64,000 nt of DNA from Branchiostoma belcheri (Eukaryota > Chordata > Leptocardii > Amphioxiformes > Branchiostomatidae): assembly GCF_001625305.1 (NCBI RefSeq), contig NW_017803843.1:966264-1030263 (forward strand), given 5' to 3'. Shown here piece after piece: positions 23,501-35,400 of the stretch (position 1 is the first letter of the stretch; every line of letters starts with the position of its first letter). The position numbers were made by a program, and so were the translations under genes. Under the pieces are notes generated by a model that was not told where the DNA came from, searched no databases, and worked only from the letters and a program-made list of their open reading frames with translations.

Positions 23501-26445
23501 ATGATGTTTTTATGGACCTTCTTTGTGGTGATGAGTGCAGTGTACTGTGCTGAGTACGACTATGGAGCGTACGACCCGGCCAGGGACGCCTTCCGTCCAG
23601 GCAGGTTTCCCGACGGCTTCATCTGGAGCACGGCCACGGCGTCCTACCAGATCGAGGGCGGCTGGGACGCGGACGGCAAAGGCGAGTCCATCTGGGACAG
23701 GTTCTCCCACACACCTGGTAACGTAGACCGCGGGGACACCGGAGACGTGGCCTGTGACAGCTACAACAAGTACCGAGAAGACGTGCAGCTCATGAGGAAC
23801 ATGGGTCTGAAGTACTACCGCATGTCTCTGTCATGGCCGCGAATCTTTCCCGACGGTACCCTAGCGGGCGGCGTCAACCAAGCTGGAGTCGAGTACTACA
23901 ATAATGTCATAAATGAGCTGATGGCAAACGGCATCACCCCGATGGTGACGCTTTACCACTGGGACCTTCCGCAGGCCTTACAGGACAGGTACGGGGGGTG
24001 GGTGAACGAAACGCTTGTAGAACACTTCAACGACTACGCGTCATACTGCTTCCAGACGTTCGGCGACAGGGTGAAGTTTTGGCTGACGTTTAACGAGCCG
24101 AAGGTCGTGTGTGACAACGGGCACATCACCGGAGAACACGCCCCCGGCATACAGGACCGGACCCTGCTGACCGGATATCGGGCTGGACACACGCTGCTGA
24201 AGGTATGAGGTCTACACGGCATGTTTACTCACGCTTTATTGTTGATATAACAGGAATAACAATCGGACTCAGTAGTGCACTTGCAACATGTAAGGAGCAA
24301 AAGTTACCTAACTTTTAACCATTGTTGACTGGCGTTTAGGTGGACGCAGCCGTCTTTATAGATTGCTTTTGGGCAGCCATAAAGGTGATGTGACCTTACA
24401 ATCGCCCTTCCACCTCCGTAAAAAGGTAGGAATGCGAAATAAAAGCATAAACATTAAAATTTGATAGGCATTCATCCACGCTCTTATTGGTCGAAGCGAT
24501 AATACTTGAACTGCGCATGCTAACTGTTTTGGATAGTCATCAGGATCGGTCCGTTGACAGCACTGTAATGCTCTTACCTTTATTCCCTTTACTTCAGGCT
24601 CATGCCAGGGCGTGGCACACATACGACAGAGACTTCAGAGCAGCTCAGGGCGGCAAAGTTGGAATCACCCTGAACCTGGACTGGGCGGAGCCTCGTGACC
24701 CAGACCTGCCCGCCGACGTCCAGGCCGCGGACCGCTACATGCAGATCTACAGCGGCTGGTTCGCTCATCCCATCTACGTGGACGGAGACTATCCGCCATT
24801 CCTGAAGGATGAGGTAAGTTTAGCATTCCTTATTAGTGGGTATGAAGTCTCTAGCATATTGTGACGGAGGTACAAGAATTGAGACGTTTGTTACACGATT
24901 AATTTGGGTGGTTGAGCTTTGGGTCTCTGTGTCTGTCCGGAAAGAGTAGGTTGATAGCACGTGGGTCGGGGAAAGGTTGGTGGGCAGGATGGCACATGAG
25001 GTCAGAAGGTCAGGCACGGGAAATGGGAAGAACTTAATAGTACGTTGACAGCACGTGGGGGGGGGCAGAAGATTCACGGGCAGAATGACAGGAGGTAAAA
25101 GATCAGACACAGGAAACGGGGTAAACTTGAAGGTCCCCCCCAAAAAAAAAATACCTGCCGGGCTTCTGTAAACTACGATTTCGTATAAAAACTGTGAATA
25201 TTAGTAAACTTGAGCAAATTCTAGGGCACAAACTGCATCCATGCTACCGAAACAGTGTGTAATATAATTCCGTTTCTGTCACAGCTACAACAGCTCGCTC
25301 AAGCTAACCCGGGGATCAACTCGCTGGTGTTCACTCCAGAAGACAAGGAGTACATCCGGGGCACGTCTGACTACTTCGGATTGAACCATTACGTCACTCG
25401 CATCGTCGCAAACAGAGACATCGTTATCGGCCCGGTAAGTAATGACTTGAAATGATAAAACGTCTAATGGTAAAAGTTTTGTTATATACACCACTTCATT
25501 TGTGAAATATCACATATACAGCATGATCCTTGAACTCCCTAAGACGTGTCCGCTGTGTGTATTCAAGTAATATCGACCTCTTCCTATGAAATTAGGGCCA
25601 GACGTTCCGAGACACCTTTGAAGCGACCGTCGCGCCGGAGTGGCCGCGAGCAGAGTCCAACTGGCTGTACGTGGTGCCCTGGGGGCTCCGCAGGCTGCTC
25701 AAGCACATCAAGGTAAAGGACTTCCCTTTACTATCTACAGAACATCACAAGTTTGCAGTGAAATCAGATAATATTGAAATCTAGCATTACGGTTTATTAG
25801 AATACCTACTGATAGACCCTTAAACTTTCTCGTCGTTTTCAGACGAACTACGGTGACCCTGACATCTACATCACGGAGAACGGCCGGTCTGACGGTGACG
25901 TCACGCCGCCCATCATAGAGGACACCGACCGGGTCTGCTACTACGCCGGGTACATAGACGAGGTGTTCAAGGGTAAGTATTAAAAGTATTAAAAGCTGTA
26001 CCATCTAATATAATCATCTCCTTCGCCAAGAAGTTTATGTTTTTTTTTTGGTTTTGGTATAACGTACAGACATTACATACAGACGTTCTAACGCTGCGTT
26101 ACCATTGCTGTAGCTATCAACGAGGACGGCGTAAAAGTGAAGTCCTACACCGCCTGGTCCTTCATGGACAACTTCGAGTGGGCCCGAGGATACACCGAAC
26201 GCTTCGGGCTTCACTATGTCGACTTCACCGACCCGAACCGACCCCGAACACCCAAACAGTCCGCTGGATTCTACAAGGACGTCATCGCTAACAACGGCTT
26301 CCCTGAGGGAGCAGACGTCACCAGGATGGTCCAGGACATGTGGGGGGAGTGCCGGGGGTCGGGGACGGCGAGCATCGGTGTCAGTGGTGGACTGTTGGCT
26401 GTGTCTCTATTGGTTATTGCATTGCATGTCGTCATGAAATTGTAG
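23501..26445 (+). CDS. GH1 beta-glucosidase, lactase-like, paralogue E
   Basis: Six exons: 23501-24202, 24598-24813, 25285-25434, 25596-25712, 25843-25972 and 26114-26445, giving 548 residues. It has a signal peptide ([16 protein letters not shown]), a GH1 domain with acid/base Glu199 in TFNEPK and nucleophile Glu407 in YITENG, then [13 protein letters not shown], and a C-terminal hydrophobic anchor ending HVVMKL. Exon 3 is one codon shorter than in A-D. Exon 2 contains 132 bases identical to exon 2 of D (24670-24801 against 18917-19048), although the introns on both sides do not match. A TATATAA box lies upstream and a poly(A) signal at 26802-26807. By inference it is an anchored beta-glycosidase of the D/E subgroup. 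Confidence 0.93.
24945..25132 (+). repeat. Two-copy ~95-bp tandem duplication in intron 2 of paralogue E
   Basis: The block starting AGTAGGTTGATAGCACGTGG recurs in diverged form from 25039 (AGTACGTTGACAGCACGTGG). Both copies continue through a GGGCAG(G/A)ATG(G/A)CA segment to an AACTT-like end. Confidence 0.7.
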
Positions 26446-27176
26446 GGATGCCGTAAACACTTCTTGTAGGGATAGTTTTCATTTGTAGAAGCGTCTAGTT
26501 TTTCGTGATGACATATGCCTGTATGAAAAAGATCACTGATAAAAGATGGTCATCAAAAGATAACGCATGTTGTCTATATTCAGTAGTGCCATTGCGCTAA
26601 GCTATCAAACTGTTACTGATTCTGCAGCTGGCGAACCCTTGAACATGGTAAACTAAAACATATGTATGACGTTAAATGGTCTTTTGTTGATAGATAAGAA
26701 CATCCGAGGAAAAAAATTCTGTAGAACCCTATAGTTCCCCGACGCCATACTAATATCATACCATTGTGAATTATTGCATGCCACATAGCTCATATAGATA
26801 AAATAAAAACTTAACACTACAAACATTACATCTGTTGGTGATCTTCTCTGCCTATGTTACATATTTCCCAATGCAGTCCTACCCTGGCACATCAAATACA
26901 TGTATCGTTAAGATCCATCAAGAACTTCCCGAGAACATAGAGAAAGTTGTTACACATTGGTCCAGAGCACTCTCTCCTATTACTATCACCATTGCCTACA
27001 TCGACATGTTTCTTCCATACTTCTTAATGCAGCATAAACAACAATCACAATATAGCGCAGTCCTAAGTACGGTTAGATATTAACTAATGGCGGAACAGAG
27101 ATAGTTTAAAGTTCAACCGAGCCTGGCGTTTTAAAGTTTACTGTGCAGTGGCTACAGATCGACTGACGTGGTTAGA
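26446..27176. other. Spacer between GH1 paralogues E and F
   Basis: Paralogue E 3' UTR up to the poly(A) signal at 26802-26807, then spacer and the presumed promoter of F. No coding exon is seen; the open frame at 26835-27083 has no recognisable domain. Confidence 0.5.
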
Positions 27177-30100
27177 ATGTTAGTCGCGTTGAGTTTGTGT
27201 GCGGTCCTAAGCACGGTGCACTGTGCTGTGCAGGACCATGGTGCTTACGATCCCGCCAGGGACGCCTTCCTACCAGGCAGATTTCCTGACGGTTTTATTT
27301 GGAGCACATCGACCTCCGCTTACCAGATCGAGGGCGGCTGGGACGCGGACGGCAAAGGCGAGTCCATCTGGGACAGGTTCTCCCACACACCTGGTAAGGT
27401 AGACCGCGGGGACACCGGAGACGTGGCCTGTGACAGCTACAACAAGTACCGAGAAGACGTGCAGCTTATGAAGAACATGGGTCTGAAGTATTACCGCATG
27501 TCTCTGTCATGGCCGCGAATCTTTCCCGACGGTACCCTAGCGGGCGGCGTCAAGCAAGCTGGAGTTGACTACTACAACAACGTCATAAATGAGCTGATCA
27601 GAAACGGCATCACCCCGATGGTGACTCTTTACCACTGGGACCTTCCGCAGGCCTTACAGGACAGGTACGGGGGGTGGGTGAACGAAAGTCTGGTGGAACA
27701 CTTCAACGACTTCGTATCATTTGCATTCAAGAGCTTTGGGGACAGGGTCAAGCTGTGGTTAACCTTCAACGACGCAAAGATATTATGTAACGACGGCTAC
27801 CTGACCGGCCAGCACGCTCCAGGCGTTCAGGACCCAAGCCAACTATCCAGCTACCTTTGTGGACATAATATCTTGAAGGTATAGTACCAACATTTGGTAC
27901 CTTATTTAATGTACGGTACCTAGATTGTTAAAAGGGTAAAACAAAAAGCAGAATGCCATCTACGTACTGTCACGAAAATCTAGATCAATGACACCTGATC
28001 TGCACACATATTAAGTGACATCTTTGTCGACATGGGCATCAACAATTCTTCACAACTTTCTGTTCACCTTTTCCAGGCCCATGCCAAGGCGTGGCACACA
28101 TACAACACCACCTTCCGAGCAAGTCAAGGTGGGAAGGTTGGAATAACCGTCAGCCTGGACTGGGCAGAGCCCCAGGATCCCGACCTTGCGGCCGATGTGG
28201 CGGCGGCAGATTATTACATGCAGGTCTCTAACGGCCAGTTCGCACATCCCATCTATGTCAACGGTGACTACCCACCTGACTTCAAAGTCTTGGTGAGTTG
28301 TGATACTTTTACTTTATGGAGATGAGCTGTAATACCTTTAGTTGTTGGTGAGATGTAATACCTTTAGTTGATGGTGATGAGTTGTAATACATTTAGTTGT
28401 TGCAGATTAGCTGTAATACCTTTAGTTGTTGTTGAGTAGAAATAAATTCTTTAGTTGTTGGTGAGTTATAATACCCGCTGCACATCCCCCCATCCGGATC
28501 CACAAACCATCTCTGCAAAGTTCCGCTCGACTGTCCTTCTCCAAGTCATTGCTTGGCCTCTCCTCTTCCTTTTCCCTGCTGAACACCAGTTCAGAAAGTC
28601 TCCTCACCCCTCACGTACAGTGATTCTCCTCAACCTCTACTCCTCAGGTCCAGAAACTCAGGCAGGCATTACCAGATAAGGACGTCCCGCACTTTACCGA
28701 CGAAGAGAAGGCCAGCATTCGTGGCTCGTCGGACTTCTTCGGCCTGAATCACTACACGAGCCGTATCGTCGGGCACAGGGATACCCCTGCTGGGAAGGTG
28801 AGCGTTGTGGATACAAATGATCCTGTACAGGCGACTGGAATAGACCAATCCTGGTTGTCCATTACAATTAACAGTTCAAACAATAATAACAATTATCGGT
28901 TCGCCAATGAGAGCTGGCTGGATGTCCGCCAAATATGTGCATTTTCTGCGTCCGTGGTCATGATGGTGGCTCTATTCTTAAAATGATACAGTTGAAAGTA
29001 CATACATCAATTCTACTTTAGTTAATCTCATACAGCATGTTGGTAGATGTTGCATATTAGTTGCATAGCAGTCACAACATCCACTAGTCCATCCACTGAG
29101 ATGACCAACAGTTTGTAAATTAGTGAACCCCAGAGAGGCAACAACTCTGTTGTAACTATTACTATGTTGTTGTTTACAGGGGCCTCTGGACAACATCAAC
29201 ATCACGACATCTCCAGCCTGGCGGCGCGCTGCGTCTGACTGGCTGTACGCTGTGCCATGGGGCATGCGCAGAGTGCTCAAATACGTTAAGGTACCTGTCC
29301 AACTTAACATTACAGACCTTGTTTTACTAAAGAGTTCAATAGGACCCATCACTACTGAAAGAAAGCGTCTTGGTAGTCAGCTCTGTCAGTTGATGATAGC
29401 ATCAATGTTGTATGAAGATTACAGTGAAATTATATGACAATCTTTGTAAGGACACGTTTGGCGACCCCGAGGTCTACATCACAGAGAACGGTTGGTCTGA
29501 CGGTGACGTCACTCCGCCCGTCATGGAGGACACCGGCCGCATCTGTTACTACATGACGTACATCGATGAGGTACTAAAAGGTATGTTTATGTAAGTTTAC
29601 CTTGTATAATGATAAGCTCTCCCTCCTATGCTTGTTTGTACACTTCAATCATTACAATTGGGGGTAGTGAATGAACGTCTTGTCTGTGCGTATGTACATG
29701 TATGTCACAGTGTGTTGTATGTGTACCCAACACACATGGGTGCATTGATGTGGGACTGGAAAGTTTGCAAAGCAGGATGGGTAAGGGGGTGAAGTCTGTC
29801 GTCATTGAGAAGTAACAGAAGGGCACCACAGCCACAAACGTAGTCAAGTATAGCAGTTTTTTTCACATTACTGACTTAGGAACAAAACCAGATCATTTCT
29901 ACATGTTTCCATTGGCATTGATAGCCTCACCATTTTACTGTATGCCTATTAACTGTCCTTCTCCTGCATTGTTCTGCAGCTATTAACTATGACAAAGTGA
30001 ATGTTAGAGCATATACTGCCTGGTCCATAATGGACAACATGGAGTGGCAAAATGGCTACACTCTGCGGTTTGGACTGTACTACGTTAACTTCACCGACCC

Positions 30101-30251
30101 AAACCGGCCTCGGACACCCAAGCTGTCAGCTGGAGTCTACAGGGCCATCATCACTAACAACGGCTTCCCTGAGGGAGCAGAGGTTACCAGGATGGTGGAG
30201 AACATGTGGGGGGAGTGTCAGAATGGCAGTGTCGTCAGGAAGGAGCTGTAG
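27177..30251 (+). CDS. GH1 lactase-like paralogue F, acid/base residue changed, no membrane anchor
   Basis: Six exons: 27177-27878, 28077-28292, 28648-28797, 29180-29290, 29451-29580 and 29980-30251, giving 526 residues. A signal peptide opens the protein ([16 protein letters not shown]). The conserved TFNEP motif reads TFNDAK, so the acid/base glutamate is Asp199 and the following Pro is Ala. The nucleophile Glu405 (YITENG) is kept. The DNFEW motif reads DNMEW, and the N-terminal YDYGAYDP reads QDHGAYDP. Exon 4 is two codons shorter than in E. The last exon is 272 nt, with no hydrophobic tail, and ends VVRKEL, close to but not exactly an ER-retention tetrapeptide. Loss of one catalytic glutamate with otherwise conserved folding recalls klotho-type non-enzymatic GH1 proteins. 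It may be a weak enzyme, a binding protein, or in early decay. The frame is fully open and all splice sites are intact. ATG 27177 was chosen; the longer frame begins with GTG. Confidence 0.9.
28293..28475 (+). repeat. Minisatellite overlapping the exon 2 donor region of paralogue F
   Basis: About six imperfect units of 25-30 bases follow the pattern GAG(T/C)TGTAATACCTTTAG then TTGTTGGT. The array starts at the real splice donor (GTGAGTTGTGATAC) and repeats a GGTGAG-like motif several times, the last at about 28460-28466. Confidence 0.75.
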
Positions 30252-32455
30252 AGCATCATTTTCAAACAGCAATTGTTGTATTTTGGCTCTGTGATATACA
30301 GTATAGGCAATGGGGGTAAGGGATGACTACATGTGGCCTAAGGAAGGGGAGGGTCAACTTGGTGCTGGGTGATGCAGCCATGACAGTGTGTGTTAGTGTC
30401 TGACACTTACAGGAAGTTGGGTCAAAAGTCCCAGATTTGTAGCAGAGGTTTAATATCTCATTTCCTGTTTGTCAGCATGATTGCAGGGGTGTGACTGTGT
30501 CATCTCTTGTTATCAATACATAAAGGAAAATTTTTCTTGCCATATTTGATATTCTTTAACCCTTGTCCTGCTGGCATTCCTGGCACAATATTTTTCAATA
30601 ATTTCATGTCTTAATTAGATCATAGACCCCCAAATTTTTTTGCCCTGCAGTGGCATAGTTACTTCCGCATTTGTTGCGTTTTGCTGCGGTGTGATGCGTT
30701 GCACGAGAAATACCCCCAAATCGTACCTATACAGGGTGTTATATAGATGGTACTGTATGTGTCGCGCGACATATGTTGCGCACAGCAGGATAAGGGTTTT
30801 AACATGTAGAAACCTACAAATTTGCAAGACAGACATTCCAAAACTTTGTGAGCCCCAGTCTTAAGTACAATATGCACAAAGACAACAGGACAGCAAAATA
30901 AGATGGGTATCAATAGGAATAACACAAACATGGAAATGACACAAGTCTGGACATAAAACAGCATATATTTACAGTTTACAGTTAACTTGGCAAAGCAGCA
31001 CCTAGAAAACTACATTTCCTATTTGCTATATGAAAATACTTTTCTGTACATTTATAAGGCAATGCTTGAGACAGAGTACATGTAACTACATACCTTTTTT
31101 GGTACTGTGGAGTTAGTTGACTAAACACTTGTCATACCAAATGTTTAGAAAATGTTGAGGCATTGTCTACAGTGAAATGTTCTTTTACAAGAATCAACAA
31201 AAATTGGTCTTTCTAACACAATGCAGCAGCAATTTGGAATTGTAAGCAATAGGCAAATTTCACTTGCAAGGCACTTTTCATGAACAGCTGAGCTCACGAA
31301 CAACACAATGATTATTTGTGGTCCTAAAACTCCATCAGAAACAAAGATATACGGTTTGGAGAGAATGATAACATCACAGTTATTTGTGAATTTGGTTAGA
31401 GCATTAAGCACAATATCCTCTTTACTATACTTAAGATAATACTATAAACTGTGATACTGAAGCAAAGCAAACATCTTTAACATCTACAAATCAAAAATCC
31501 TTTAGCAATGAAAGCATATTCAGCAGCAAAAAAATTTCTCAGGCCATAGATACACGTTGTACATTATCTCTCAAGTATTGAATATGTTGAAGATGTTACA
31601 ATATAAAAGCAGTCTGTACCATACATGATTCTCAAACAAACCCTTTAAATAAATGAATGGCCAACTGTCCTTCCCTGTCAAAAAAGCTGTTGCAAGCACC
31701 CTGTATTTATCAATTTGACACTACCATTGGGCTTTTGTATATGGAACTTAAATACACATTGCTAGTGCCTTGATAGCTTTTTATCGGTACAATATTTAAA
31801 AATGCAATTTGTATGATTCCAATTTATGAATAAAACATCTAAAACCTATTGTGATTAAAACAAAGCAGCTGATAAACTACTAACATTGTGATGTGCGGTG
31901 TTGCTACTGGTTTGAGTCTTTAACTGTAGGAAATTAACAATGCAACAATTTCTGTAACCTCTTCCAAAGTAAGATTTTATGGCAGGTGTCACTTGTTGAC
32001 ACAATGATGTTGTGGCAAATCTATGGCATTGCATTCATCTATATAAACTTTATCATAATCACTATTAATATGCTTTTGAGAACAGCATAAATACCCCCAG
32101 CATTCCACAGAAACACAATTAACAAAGGACTCTTTATAAATTGACACGTGTTCCATTCAGGTTTCAACATAGTAATGATCTTAAATCATGATTCTGATGT
32201 ACTAGTTCAAATGCCTTACACTGAGGCAAGAAACAGTTTAAAAGACAACCATTCTTTCATTCTAATACATTATCATTGTTTCCTTTTCATCACCCTTATC
32301 CAGAGTACAGGGGAAAGTACATGATACTCTACTCATAGCCAAATACCATTCAGGTACCTTTATCATAATTTCAATATAGATACAGTATCCACTGCACGAA
32401 AACAACCTCTACCCCCCATATACAACATGGCTCTTTACAAACCACACCTTCCATG
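30252..32455. other. Convergent 3' flanks of paralogue F (+) and SUFU (-)
   Basis: No coding exon is supported across 2.2 kb. The part next to 32455 is most likely the SUFU 3' UTR, and the part next to 30252 the F 3' UTR. I do not see a clean AATAAA for F. A TTTAAT (ATTAAA on the minus strand) near 30449 is a weak candidate end for SUFU. The region is AT-rich with no clear repeats. Confidence 0.45.
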
Positions 32456-35400
32456 TCACCAGTCGTCTGGTAGGATACTGATGGTCAACCCTTTCTCTCT
32501 CCATCTGTACTGCTTTGGCACCACAAGCTGAGGAAATACAATACACAGATGACATCAGTTACAGGTACACAGAGATGCAAAACAGTTCAGCATCATATTT
32601 TATAGCAAGACAGGTATAATCAAAGAAAACTAGTTTCTTAAATGTGCCATCTGGTAATCTGTAGAAGAGCCTTACAGATCTTTTTTACTTCCCAGATATG
32701 TGATCCTAATAAAAATCAGAACAAATTCTAGGCAATTAGGCCATCTAAGACTCAGACATTTATAATGTTAGACTTTGGCACATCTTCCCATTGGAAGCCA
32801 AGCCAAATAAAGTTATTAGAAAATTAGATAACAAAGGTGCAAAGAGGCTTACTTCTTCTGTGCTGGACAGCTCCTCCAAGTCTTTTATGACTGCTTCTAG
32901 AAAATCTTCTGGTATAAGAACCTATAGGATCAAACACATTGGTAAATTACGTTCTACTTCACTGTTATACAACATTCTGAACATTAAAAAATCATGGTTT
33001 ACACTGCACAAAGCGTAGATAACAAAACACATTTGGACATGTATTCAGCTTACCTGTAACCATGGCCCTCTGGAAGCATATGGGTGGCTTTCATCCGCTA
33101 TGGCTCCCATCACTCTTGGTGACACAAATGTTATTGCAGAATTCCCTGACACGTCCTTGAATGTGAAGTGACGTCCGTGTTTCAATCTCCCCCTGAAAAT
33201 ACATATGCACAAAGGCATGAAAATAGCATCCAAGTTACATACACTAGTGAGTATATCTCTACATGGCAGCAAATTGCAGCATCCTCTGGATGAAAGACAG
33301 TGGACCAATCCTTACTGTCTTCTGCATGTCTTACAACATGCTTCACAGATTTTTGTTAAACTTAAGAAACCCACAGTCCTTACCTCATGACTAGTGGCAG
33401 TAGAGTCCCAGCCTCCTTGTTAATTTTGACATGTACAGCATCCATGGTCTGGCTCCTCTGTAGCTCGCCTGGCTTCACCTCCTCTGTACTGCCTGAACTG
33501 CTCAGGGAGTCTTTCCTCTCTCTAAGAACAGCCATTTAAACAATTAATACCACTGCAATTGCAATGTCTCTTACATCATCATAAATACAACATGAATATC
33601 TAATGATATCATGGACAACTTTTTAGTCTTCTCATATCCTGAGTAATGAAATTACAGTAAAAACTGCCTAAGTAGAGCTAGCACTCAGGGATCTGACAAC
33701 ATCTGGCCTATATGTACAGGTGATCACAATAGACAGGACTCTTTATGCGTCAAAAAGTAGTCACATCGGCTAGCTAGGTTTGACTGTATTATTGTACCAA
33801 ACAACACAGAACCAACACCTGATGTGAATGAAGTTCTGTGTCCACCTTACCTGTCTGTGTTGTGGTTGACATGATCCGTCCAGTCGGCACCTGCCCCGGT
33901 TCCAAACCCAGCCGCCCCTGAGCCATGTTGTCCCATCAACCCCCTCCTCAGCTCTGCCTTGATTTGCTCTGATTCTGAAGTCATGGAAAATATAGTTAGC
34001 CTTGTTAACATTCTCCAAGAGCCAGCTTGACCTTCATCTTACAACCTATTTTTTTTCCAGCCAGCTTTCCTGATTACTTTTGGGAGCAAAGTAATTGAAA
34101 CCAACACCTAAACTTGGCAGGCGGGCAACACCCTCAGCTCAGACATACCAGAAAGTTCCAGATGCAACAGTGTGGTTACCAGGCTAAAAGTATAGGTACC
34201 TATTATACAAAAACTGGATCGTTTGGAGTAAAAAGAGTTGAGCACAAAGGACAGGTGGTTAATATCACTCACTGTTACACCCTGCATTGTTCACATTAAG
34301 TTCCTTCAGTAATAATGAACTTAATCCATATACCAGGGTAACAAAGTCAGCTATTGGAAGACACCCTACACGGCCACATACATGTACACATACCATGTGG
34401 TGTTATACGCTGTCTGACTGTTTCCTCTGATTCTTCTCTTTCTTCTCGGGAATCTTCCATCTCTTCCCAGCTGCACTTGGCGCTCACACCACTCAGGTTG
34501 GAGCCCTCAGTCTCAATTCCTCTCTCAACAACCTCCTACACACAAGAACAACCAAGTGAGAAATCTTTGGATAAAACAGGACTTCATAAAGTCATATATA
34601 GTGTTCAGGCAATCTTGTTAATCTTTTTTGTTGAGAGATTTATAAAGGACCACAGGTTGCTGCTCTGAAACAAACACATCTATTGCTGGTTGAAAGTCAG
34701 CATCACACAGCATTGGGAGTCTAAATCACAGCATAGTATGCTAGCTTGAATACATATGGTTTGCCCTACTCACCTGAAGTTGTGGGTCCTTCTCAAAGAT
34801 GGTTTCACCTCTTCTCATGTCAGTAAGAAGCCATGGTCCCCCTGCACTGTGGAATGAGAGAAAATGGTAATCAACATCGAACATCTTTCACCTCCAAGCG
34901 CACTGGAAATAGCAAAATTTCTTAAGACTAGGTATCAAACAATCATTTTTAGACAACCTACATCCAACTCCTGCACTGTGACATTACCAGAATCATCCAC
35001 AAATGGTACTAGGAATACAGCTTTCTTTGAGCGTGTAACCCATTAAAGGAAAAGGCAGTACAGCAGTACTACAGTTATTGGAATACCTACACTGGCACAT
35101 TCCGCAGCAGTTCCAGGATTCCTGGACCGTTCCATCTCTGTGCAGCCTGCAGCTCCTCTGCAGTCACTCCAATAATCTAAAACAACATGGCATTGGTCAC
35201 TCTTACAGTCACTAAAATCTTTTCAACCTGTTACAGCCTCCGGCAGTATAGGATTAACATGTCTGCTCTTACACATGTACAAGTGAAGAGATGTAGTCAA
35301 CATAGAATCTTTCTTATCTTCATAAAAATGCACAAGAAATTGAGAACAATGCTTAGCTCTATCATTAACAGTTAGCATAACCATAGATTGTGTATTACAT

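Noticed and set aside
3670..30251. One multi-domain lactase-phlorizin hydrolase gene made of tandem GH1 units
   Set aside because: Every unit has its own signal peptide, stop codon, C-terminal tail and, for most, a poly(A) signal, so these are separate single-domain genes.
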